This document shows positions 1 to 5,888 of a DNA stretch of 7,853 bases, one piece after another. The DNA is taken from NCBI GenBank assembly GCA_965651365.1, contig CBFGSA010000124.1, positions 1 to 7,853 on the forward strand, read 5' to 3'. The first letter of the stretch is position 1. Each line of letters starts with the position of its first letter. The notes under the pieces were generated by a model, which worked only from the letters and a program-made list of their open reading frames with translations, searched no databases and was not told the DNA's origin. Origin of the DNA: DASSBG01 sp965651365 (GTDB lineage: Bacteria; Pseudomonadota; Gammaproteobacteria; Xanthomonadales; Rhodanobacteraceae). Made by a program: the position numbers and the translations under genes.

Positions 1-1016
1 ACCGGCACGATGTCGTGCCAGGCCTCGTACAGGGCCGGGCGCAGCAGGTCGTTCATGGCCGCATCGACGATCACGAAGCGGCGCTCGCGGCCCTGTTTGA
101 CGCGGACCACGCGGGTCAGCAATGCGCCGGCCTCGGCCATCAGCCAGCGCCCCGGTTCCAGCACGATGCGTCCCCGGAATCCGGCCAGCGCCTGGCGGAT
201 GATGTCGACATAATCGCGCACGTCGGGCGGCTGGTCGTGGCCTTGCCGGTAGACGACACCCAGGCCACCGCCGACATCGATGCTGCTTATCGAATGGCCG
301 GCCTGTTCCAGTTCGCGCCAGAACGCGGCCACGGCCGCCAGCGTCTGGCGGAATGGTTCCAGTTCCAGGATCTGCGAGCCGATGTGCACGTGCAGGCCGT
401 CCAGCCGCACCGGGCCGGCCGGGTCGAGGGCGGCAAACCAGGTGCGGGCCTCATCCACATCGACGCCGAACTTGTTTTCCGAGCGGCCGGTGGAAATCTT
501 GGCGTGGGTGCGGGCGTCGACATCCGGATTGATGCGCACGGCGGCATGCGCCGTGACCCCGGCCTCGCGCGTGCAGGCCTGGAGCAGATCCAGTTCGTCG
601 CGTGATTCGACATTGAAGCGCGCGATGCCGGCCTGCAGCGCGGCCTCGATTTCGTGACGCTGCTTGCCGACGCCGGAGAACACGATGCGCGAGGCAGGCA
701 TGTCGGCATGCAGTGCGCGCTGCATTTCGCCCAGCGACACGATGTCGGCGCCGACGCCGTGCGCGTGCATCAATTCCAGAATGGCGCGGTTGCCGTTGGC
801 CTTGACCGCGAAGCAGATGCCGGCATCGAGCCCGGCCAGGGCTGCCTGCATGGCGTCGATGCGCTGGCGTATCGCGCTGGCCGAATAGACATGGCAGGGG
901 GTGCCGACGCGTGCCGCCAGGCTTTCCAGATCAACACGATCCCAGGCGCCGCCCGCATCCGGCGTGTTGGCTGGCGCGAGCTCGGGCCTGCTGCCTGTCA
1001 TCACGAAATTTGCCAT
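1..1016 (-). CDS. lysA: Diaminopimelate decarboxylase, 3' end cut by window edge
   Basis: PLP-dependent fold-III decarboxylase that converts meso-diaminopimelate to L-lysine and CO2 in the cytoplasm, the last step of lysine synthesis. 338 complete codons are visible; the family is usually about 415 residues, so roughly the last fifth is missing. Visible motifs: FAVKANGN with the presumed PLP-binding Lys72, HVHIGSQ (209-215), the phosphate-binding GGGLG (249-253), EPGR (287-290) and DAAMNDLLRPALYEAWH (318-334), which is close to the LysA consensus. The C-terminal Cys-Glu-Ser-Gly-Asp motif lies outside the window. The start at 1016 has an AAGGGGA ribosome site 7 bases upstream; an in-frame ATG at 1001 is a weaker alternative. 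The protein starts directly with the decarboxylase and has no aspartokinase domain, unlike the LysC-LysA fusion I recall from Xanthomonas and relatives. It lies 73 bp downstream of the receptor gene, behind a terminator, so it is probably a separate unit, although I found no convincing promoter. Confidence 0.95.
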   Translation of the reverse strand, partial: MANFVMTGSRPELAPANTPDAGGAWDRVDLESLAARVGTPCHVYSASAIRQRIDAMQAALAGLDAGICFAVKANGNRAILELMHAHGVGADIVSLGEMQRALHADMPASRIVFSGVGKQRHEIEAALQAGIARFNVESRDELDLLQACTREAGVTAHAAVRINPDVDARTHAKISTGRSENKFGVDVDEARTWFAALDPAGPVRLDGLHVHIGSQILELEPFRQTLAAVAAFWRELEQAGHSISSIDVGGGLGVVYRQGHDQPPDVRDYVDIIRQALAGFRGRIVLEPGRWLMAEAGALLTRVVRVKQGRERRFVIVDAAMNDLLRPALYEAWHDIVP

Positions 1017-1023
1017 GCATTCG

Positions 1024-1030
1024 TCCCCTT
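1024..1030 (-). promoter_or_regulatory. Ribosome binding site of lysA
   Basis: On the minus strand AAGGGGA ends 7 bases before the ATG at 1016. This favours 1016 over the ATG at 1001. It also sits 3 bases before an ATG at 1020, but that ATG opens another frame that does not encode LysA. Confidence 0.6.
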
Positions 1031-1035
1031 TCGCG

Positions 1036-1079
1036 CAAAAAGAAAGGGCGGCCCGCCGACGCAATGCGGCGGACCGCCC
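1036..1079 (-). terminator. Rho-independent terminator after the TonB receptor gene
   Basis: Arms at 1079-1067 and 1058-1046 form a 13-bp, almost pure G/C stem around an 8-base loop (1066-1059). In the minus-strand RNA the only non-Watson-Crick pair is a G-U wobble. It is followed by TTTCTTTTT (1045-1037). It starts 10 bases after the receptor stop codon. Read on the plus strand the same pair becomes a C-A mismatch and there is no U tract, so it is directional and ends the receptor operon ahead of lysA. Confidence 0.92.
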
Positions 1080-1089
1080 ACGGGGAAAG

Positions 1090-4000
1090 TCAGAAGTCCA
1101 GGGACAGGGTCAACTGACTGAAGCGCGAGCCTTGCAGGTAACGCTCCCTGCCGAAGAAGTCATCGCGGTCGCCCACGCCCGGCTCCAGTTCCTGGTACAC
1201 CCACACCGGCACCTGGCGGTTGAGCAGGTTGTACATCGCGAACTTGGCACTGAAGGTCGAGGGGCCGAAGTCCCGCGTGTAGGTGACGCTGGCGCCAAGG
1301 TTGATCACCCAGGGCATGCGGCCGGCACCGCCGCGCGGCGAATGCTTGAATATGCGGTCGCCGGTGCTCCAGGTGTCGCCTTCCTGCGGATCGGGATAGG
1401 TCTGTTCGGGCGTGCAGTTGTCCACGCACAGGTAGTAGCTGTGATAGCTCTTCCAGTTGTACGGGTTGCCCACACCGAAGGCCGTGATCGGACCGCCGGA
1501 GCGCGCATTCAGGGTACCGCCCAGGCGCCAGTTGTCCGTGAGTGCGTAGGTGCCGCGGAACTTGAATTCATGCCGGTGATCGTTGGCCAGCGGGCCGTAG
1601 CCGTCGAGATTGACGAACGGGTCGTCGAAGTTCTCGGTACGACCAGCATCGCCGAAGTTGGTGTCGGTATTGACCGGACCTTCGGCATTGCCCTTGCTCC
1701 AGGCTAGGGTGTAGGAGGCGTTGAAGCTCCACTTGTTGTCCCAGGCGCGGTCAATCTGGAACTCGACGGCCTTGTAGCTGCGCCGCGGCTTGACCCAGCC
1801 ACGCTGCGAGCCGCCGGTGGAGTTCACGTAGTCCCATTCACCGTCGTGATACTCGTAGTTGTCGTTTTCGGTCCAGTAGCCGTACTTGGACGTGTCGATC
1901 GTGATATAGCCGTCATCGACGCCATCGCAGTCGCTGTCGCCCCAGATGGTCACGTCCTTGCCCGGGTTGGCCATCACCCAGCTGCTGCCCACGCGGCCGC
2001 ACATCGGGTTGGCATTGATGTTGATGTCATCAATGGCGTTGTGCAGCCTGCGATAGATGCCGCGCACGCCCCAGGACCAGCTCTGGTCCAGGGCCTGCTG
2101 GAAGCCCAGGATCAGTTCGTCCTGGTAGACCGGGTCCATGTCGTGATCGACCTCGGCGCGCAGGTCGCCCACGGTGCCGTCACCCTGGTCGTCGCTGAAG
2201 CCGAACTCGGTGCCCAGCTTGGGCACGGCATATTGCAGGCCGTCGCGCTCCTTGATTTCCCAGCCATCGAAGCCGTAGAAGGTGCGGGCATCGAGCAGCG
2301 CGCCGCCCTGCTTGATGTTGATCACGTTGGCCACCGGCAGGAAGTAGCGGCCGATATTGCCGAACAATTTGGTGGTGCCGTCGCCGGCCATGTCCCAGGA
2401 AAAGCCCACCCGCGGCGAGATCATCTTGTCCATCTTGATGTAGCTGCGCCCGGCCGCGTCCTTGTTGTCGAACGCCTCGTTGCGCAGACCGAGGTTGAGC
2501 ACGAAGTTGTCACCAATCGACCAGTTGTCTTCAAGATAGACGGCCTGGTTGGTGCTTTCGAAGTTGCCGAAGATCTCGTACTGGCGGGCGCGCACATAGG
2601 CGTGATAACCGGGGGGCACGATGCCCGCGTCGGGAATCTGCGCCCCGGGTGTTGTCGAATAGACGTTGTACTGAATGCCACCAGGGCCGGGGTAGTGCTG
2701 GCTGAGATCGGAAGTGTTCACTTCGCGGTCCAGGCCGAAGCGAAGCAGATGATCGCCCAGGCTCCACTCGAAATCGGCCCGGGTCTGCTTGCGCACGTCG
2801 TTGCGGTCGTAGACGCTGGAGTTGTCGGTGCAGCCAACCGGCACGCCCGGATCAGTCACGCTGGAACTGCGCGTGACGTAGTTGCAGTCGGAATCGGCCG
2901 GCGAGGCGCTGAAGCTGGTGCGGTCGTTGCGTCCGTACATCAGCTTCATCGACAGGTTGTCGGTGAAGTAGGAAGTCCAGGACAACGCATAGTTCTTGCC
3001 GCCCGACTCGCCGTAGGACTCCGAAATCTTCTGCCCACTGGTGTCGGCGTCGAAGTCGTAGGCGTATGTTTCGCTGTCGAGGCGGTTCTTGTTCGAGAAT
3101 GCCATCAGACTGAGGATGTTGTTGTCGGTCACGTTCCAGTCGATGGTCGTGCCCCAGAATCCGTCGTCGGAGTCACCGAAACTCTTGGTGGTGCCGGCAT
3201 TGTTGGTGTTCTGCGGCTTGTACTGGCGCGCCTGATACATGGCAAAGAAGAACAGCTTGTCCTTGATGATCGGGCCGGACGCCCAGACGTTCAGCCGCGA
3301 GGAGTCACCCGAATCGCGGCTGCGGGTGATGTAGCGGTCACCCTCGAAGTAGCTGTCACGCGCGCCGGTCTCGAGAATGCGCGGACCCCACACGAACTTG
3401 GTGCCGTAGTGGAATTCGTTGCTGCCCGACTTGGCCACGGCGTTGACCACGCCGCCGGTGGTGCGGCCGTACTCGACCGAGTAGCCACCGGTCTTGACCT
3501 GGAATTCCTTGTAGAACTCGAACGGCGCTTCGGAGAAGCCCACGCGGTTGTAAAAGTCGGTGACGTTGAGCCCGTTGATGTAGAACGAGTTCTCCGCCAC
3601 CGAAGAGCCGCCGAAGGAGAGACCGCCAAAAGCGGCGGACCCTGCTGCGACGCCCGGTGCCAGCAATGCGACCGAGGAGACGAAATTCGGCACCGGAAGA
3701 CGATCGATCTGTTGTGCATTGATGTTCATGGCCGACTCGGTGGAAGTCACGTCCACCACCGGGGCAATGGCCGAAGCCGAAACCTGGATCGCGCCCAGGT
3801 CGGTGGGGCCGGCAAAGTTGACCGTGGTTGCCTTGCCGATGCTCACGGCGGCCGTGCGCGTGGCACCCGAACTGCTGCGGACCTGGTAGGTGCCCACGGG
3901 CAGATAGGGGAAGCGATAGTTGCCCTTGCCATCGGCAGTGACCGCGCGCTGGAAGCCCGTTTCCGGGTTGCTGATGGTGATGGTGGCGCCGGGCTGGGCG

Positions 4001-4122
4001 CGACCGACCAGCGAACCGTCATTGTTGGCAGCCATGGCGGCCGGGGCGGCGAGGCAGGCCAGGCACAGGCCCATCGCGGTCGCGAGTGCTTTCTTGCGCA
4101 GTGTGGTGTTGCTGGCGGACAT
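1090..4122 (-). CDS. Oar-like TonB-dependent outer-membrane receptor with N-terminal carboxypeptidase-regulatory-like domain
   Basis: A 1010-residue outer-membrane beta-barrel receptor that would be powered by TonB-ExbB-ExbD; the ligand is unknown. Residues 1-31 are a signal peptide with an AMA/A cleavage site. Residues 36-80 form a compact carboxypeptidase-regulatory-like beta domain (PGATITISNPETG, then NYRFPYLPVGTY). A possible TonB-box-like stretch AIQVSAS (111-117) precedes the plug, about 120-250, with INGLNVTDFYNR and VEYGRTTGGVVNAVAKSG. The rest is barrel, ending in the outer-membrane signature LTLSLDF with terminal Phe. This order and length fit the Oar family. The mature protein has exactly six cysteines in three local pairs (413/431, 708/732, 899/903), and residues 729-738 (DSDCDGVDDG) look like a Ca-binding thrombospondin-3-type loop. 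The start at 4122 was chosen for the signal peptide and the GAGGGG site; the open frame upstream to 5019 is the shadow of the gene before it. It follows the transglutaminase-like gene by 37 bp, so the two are probably cotranscribed. Confidence 0.93.
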   Translation of the reverse strand: MSASNTTLRKKALATAMGLCLACLAAPAAMAANNDGSLVGRAQPGATITISNPETGFQRAVTADGKGNYRFPYLPVGTYQVRSSSGATRTAAVSIGKATTVNFAGPTDLGAIQVSASAIAPVVDVTSTESAMNINAQQIDRLPVPNFVSSVALLAPGVAAGSAAFGGLSFGGSSVAENSFYINGLNVTDFYNRVGFSEAPFEFYKEFQVKTGGYSVEYGRTTGGVVNAVAKSGSNEFHYGTKFVWGPRILETGARDSYFEGDRYITRSRDSGDSSRLNVWASGPIIKDKLFFFAMYQARQYKPQNTNNAGTTKSFGDSDDGFWGTTIDWNVTDNNILSLMAFSNKNRLDSETYAYDFDADTSGQKISESYGESGGKNYALSWTSYFTDNLSMKLMYGRNDRTSFSASPADSDCNYVTRSSSVTDPGVPVGCTDNSSVYDRNDVRKQTRADFEWSLGDHLLRFGLDREVNTSDLSQHYPGPGGIQYNVYSTTPGAQIPDAGIVPPGYHAYVRARQYEIFGNFESTNQAVYLEDNWSIGDNFVLNLGLRNEAFDNKDAAGRSYIKMDKMISPRVGFSWDMAGDGTTKLFGNIGRYFLPVANVINIKQGGALLDARTFYGFDGWEIKERDGLQYAVPKLGTEFGFSDDQGDGTVGDLRAEVDHDMDPVYQDELILGFQQALDQSWSWGVRGIYRRLHNAIDDININANPMCGRVGSSWVMANPGKDVTIWGDSDCDGVDDGYITIDTSKYGYWTENDNYEYHDGEWDYVNSTGGSQRGWVKPRRSYKAVEFQIDRAWDNKWSFNASYTLAWSKGNAEGPVNTDTNFGDAGRTENFDDPFVNLDGYGPLANDHRHEFKFRGTYALTDNWRLGGTLNARSGGPITAFGVGNPYNWKSYHSYYLCVDNCTPEQTYPDPQEGDTWSTGDRIFKHSPRGGAGRMPWVINLGASVTYTRDFGPSTFSAKFAMYNLLNRQVPVWVYQELEPGVGDRDDFFGRERYLQGSRFSQLTLSLDF

Positions 4123-4129
4123 GATGCTT

Positions 4130-4135
4130 CCCCTC
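4130..4135 (-). promoter_or_regulatory. Ribosome binding site of the TonB receptor gene
   Basis: GAGGGG on the minus strand ends 7 bases before the ATG at 4122. Together with the signal peptide it fixes the start inside a frame that stays open about 900 bases further upstream. The 37-bp gap to the preceding gene holds no terminator or promoter that I can see. Confidence 0.65.
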
Positions 4136-4160
4136 GTTGCAGGTGGTGTCGAAAGACGGT

Positions 4161-5648
4161 TCAGGAGCCGGGCTCTTGCGTGGCAATCAGGCGCCAGGCA
4201 AAGTCGTAGCTCCACTGGTTGAAGTACAGGTTGCCGCCGTCCCACTCGGCTTCGCCGCGTTGCAGGTCGACGGTTTCGGAACGGAAGTGCTGCTTGGCGG
4301 GCACGAACGGGCGGCTGTAGTCGTCGTTGAAGGCGATGCGCCAGCCGTCCAGGCCACCCAGGTAGAAATTGGCGAGCTGCGGATCGTCGCTGGCGAGGCG
4401 GCCGAAGGTCACGTCCATCGGCATCCAGCCGTAGGGCGCGATGTAGAGCTGGCCCCAGTCGTGCAGGTTCCAGTAGCCGGTGTCGGAAAACATCATGCCC
4501 GACTGCCAGCGCGCCGGAATGCCGTTCATGCGCAGCAGGGTGATCAGCAGCAGCGTCTGCTGGCCGCAGTCGGCATGGCCGGCGCGGCGCGCATAGTCGC
4601 TGATGTTGCTGATGGTGGAATATTCGCGCGCGCCGGCCCAGGGAATGGCATCGACGAAGGCGTACAGCTTTTGCGCGATGCGCCAGGGATTGGTTTCGTC
4701 GCCGACGATCTGCCTCGAGAGCACCCGCATTGGCTCGGTGAACACGACATGCGGCGCGCGCTCGGACACGAAGGGTTTCAGTTCCGGCGTGATCGTGGCC
4801 GGTTCCGCCTTGTCCGGGTCGACGTGAAACCAGCGCGCCGAGATCGTCACTTCGTAGCTGGCCTTGAACACGGTCGGCTGCCCGGCCTGCGCGGTCTTTT
4901 CCAGGTACACGGTGCGCTGCAGCGCCGATTCGGGCGCGATCTGGTGCGCGCTCGGTTCGCTGGCGACGTATTTGATGTCCTCCTGCTGGCCGGCAATATG
5001 CCGCGGCCAGGGAATCCATGCCCGCACCGTCTTGCCGGCCGGCACGGCATCGGCATCCACGGTCAGGGTCTGGGTGATGCGGAAGCGCTGCGGCAGCACG
5101 CTGGAAGAATGCTCGCGCAGGGCCGCATCGCGTACCGCGACATGGTGCCGGTTCAGCGTTTCCAGCGGCGAGGCGGAAAAGGGCTTGGGATCGGCGCGGC
5201 GTGCCCGCGCCTCGGCACTGAGGCGGAACAGGTTGCCGGCAGCGCGGCTGAAATAGCGTGTCTGGCCATCGAATACCATGCTTTCCAGCAGACCGTGCGC
5301 ATCCCAGCGCTGGAATTCGGCCTCGGTGAGATCCGGAATCTGCTTGCGAATGCGGGCCTTGAGCTCATCGGCGCTGAGGCTGAAATCAAGGCGTATCCGG
5401 CGCATGCGCTCAAGCTGGAAGCCCAGGGCGCGGCGCTCGGCGGCATCCAGGTCCGGCTGCGCCAGCATCTTCTGTACGGCGGCTGTGGCAGCACGGAACT
5501 GGCCCGCATCCACCATGTTCACGACCCGCGGATGCACCTCGCTTTCCGCAGCCATCGCCGCGCCCGACAGGCACAGCAGCAGCGCCAGCCCGGCCAGGCG
5601 GGCCGAGCGTGCCGGTGACTGCTTGTGCGGGGTGTCGCGCCTGGCCAT
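4161..5648 (-). CDS. Secreted transglutaminase-like (papain-fold) cysteine enzyme
   Basis: A 495-residue exported protein with a transglutaminase-core domain. Such bacterial domains are usually proteases, amidases or peptidyltransferases; the substrate here is unknown. Residues 1-33 form a signal peptide (Arg-rich start, LALLLCL core, AMA/A site), so it should act in the periplasm or outside. Residues about 36-180 are a helical, charged region that I do not recognise. Residues about 185-290 look like the beta-rich domain that often precedes the core. The core spans about 305-420 and has the full catalytic triad: Cys361 in HADCGQQTLLL, His396 in NLHDWGQ and Asp412 in PMDVTFG. The C-terminus (421-495) is rich in aromatic and acidic residues. 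The ATG at 5648 has GGAGG only 4 bases upstream; it is the only ATG that gives a signal peptide in this frame. It is the first gene of an operon with the Oar-like receptor and is divergent from the NlpC/P60 gene. The peptidoglycan neighbours suggest a murein or peptide substrate, but the sequence does not prove it. Confidence 0.88.
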   Translation of the reverse strand: MARRDTPHKQSPARSARLAGLALLLCLSGAAMAAESEVHPRVVNMVDAGQFRAATAAVQKMLAQPDLDAAERRALGFQLERMRRIRLDFSLSADELKARIRKQIPDLTEAEFQRWDAHGLLESMVFDGQTRYFSRAAGNLFRLSAEARARRADPKPFSASPLETLNRHHVAVRDAALREHSSSVLPQRFRITQTLTVDADAVPAGKTVRAWIPWPRHIAGQQEDIKYVASEPSAHQIAPESALQRTVYLEKTAQAGQPTVFKASYEVTISARWFHVDPDKAEPATITPELKPFVSERAPHVVFTEPMRVLSRQIVGDETNPWRIAQKLYAFVDAIPWAGAREYSTISNISDYARRAGHADCGQQTLLLITLLRMNGIPARWQSGMMFSDTGYWNLHDWGQLYIAPYGWMPMDVTFGRLASDDPQLANFYLGGLDGWRIAFNDDYSRPFVPAKQHFRSETVDLQRGEAEWDGGNLYFNQWSYDFAWRLIATQEPGS

Positions 5649-5675
5649 GCGGCCTCCGAAAGATCTGGTGGACCC

Positions 5676-5704
5676 TGTGTAACATGCTTGATTTCTCCAG
5701 TCAA
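5676..5704 (-). promoter_or_regulatory. Candidate sigma70 promoter for the transglutaminase-receptor operon
   Basis: On the minus strand TTGACT (5704-5699, 5 of 6 to consensus) is followed after 17 bases by TACACA (5681-5676, 3 of 6). Transcription would start near 5669 and leave a leader of about 20 bases that contains GGAGG at 5657-5653. The -10 box is weak, so the call rests mainly on the -35 box, the spacing and the AT-rich setting. Confidence 0.45.
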
Positions 5705-5717
5705 TAAATTATGCTTT

Positions 5718-5746
5718 TTGTAAATCTTGATGGAATCACCTATTCT
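5718..5746 (+). promoter_or_regulatory. Candidate sigma70 promoter for the NlpC/P60-epimerase operon
   Basis: TTGTAA (5718-5723) and TATTCT (5741-5746), each 4 of 6 to consensus, are spaced by 17 bases. The start would be near 5753, giving a leader of about 135 bases before the ATG at 5889. The box lies in the most AT-rich part of the window. Only 13 bases separate its -35 box from that of the opposite promoter, so one regulator bound between them could control both operons. Confidence 0.45.
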
Positions 5747-5791
5747 GATTCGCAGATCGAACCCGAATGTGCCGATGGCTGAAGACGGACT

Positions 5792-5832
5792 GCCGATGAT
5801 GGCGATCACACGAGACACTGCCGTCATTCGGC
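5792..5832 (+). promoter_or_regulatory. Hairpin in the leader of the NlpC/P60 gene
   Basis: GCCGATGATGGC (5792-5803) pairs with GCCGTCATTCGGC (5820-5832) across a 16-base loop. The stem has 12 pairs with one bulged U and one G-U pair. It lies after the candidate promoter and 56 bases before the start codon. No U tract follows it, so it is not a simple intrinsic terminator. It could be an RNA structure that controls the leader, or an imperfect palindromic operator; I do not recognise it as a known riboswitch. In GC-rich DNA a stem of this kind can arise by chance. Confidence 0.4.
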
Positions 5833-5877
5833 TGCCGCATGGGCGACGGTGTAGCCTGTCGGATGTCGAGTTGTGCT

Positions 5878-5882
5878 GGAGA
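5878..5882 (+). promoter_or_regulatory. Ribosome binding site of the NlpC/P60 gene
   Basis: GGAGA lies 6 bases before the ATG at 5889. It decides the start, because the frame is open upstream to an ATG at 5730. Only the start at 5889 places the hydrophobic signal peptide at the N-terminus. Confidence 0.7.
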
Positions 5883-5888
5883 CCTGTG

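Noticed and set aside
1018..1020. ATG at 1020 on the minus strand as the lysA start
   Set aside because: It opens a different frame that does not encode the decarboxylase; the ATG at 1016 is in frame and better spaced from AAGGGGA.
1846..4209. 787-codon open frame on the plus strand opposite the receptor gene
   Set aside because: Low-complexity Val/Ala/Gly/His-rich translation with no domain, typical of the antisense frame of a GC-rich gene.
4123..5019. N-terminal extension of the receptor frame by about 300 residues
   Set aside because: It is the out-of-frame shadow of the transglutaminase-like gene. The signal peptide and ribosome site place the start at 4122.
5708..5713. CATAAT on the minus strand as a -10 box for the transglutaminase gene
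   Set aside because: It resembles the consensus but has no -35 box at 16-18 bases; TTGACT with TACACA is the better pair.
5727..5888. Longer N-terminus of the NlpC/P60 protein, or a leader peptide, from ATG 5730
   Set aside because: It would bury the signal peptide, lacks a good ribosome site and would overlap the candidate -10 region. The open frame is expected by chance in GC-rich DNA.
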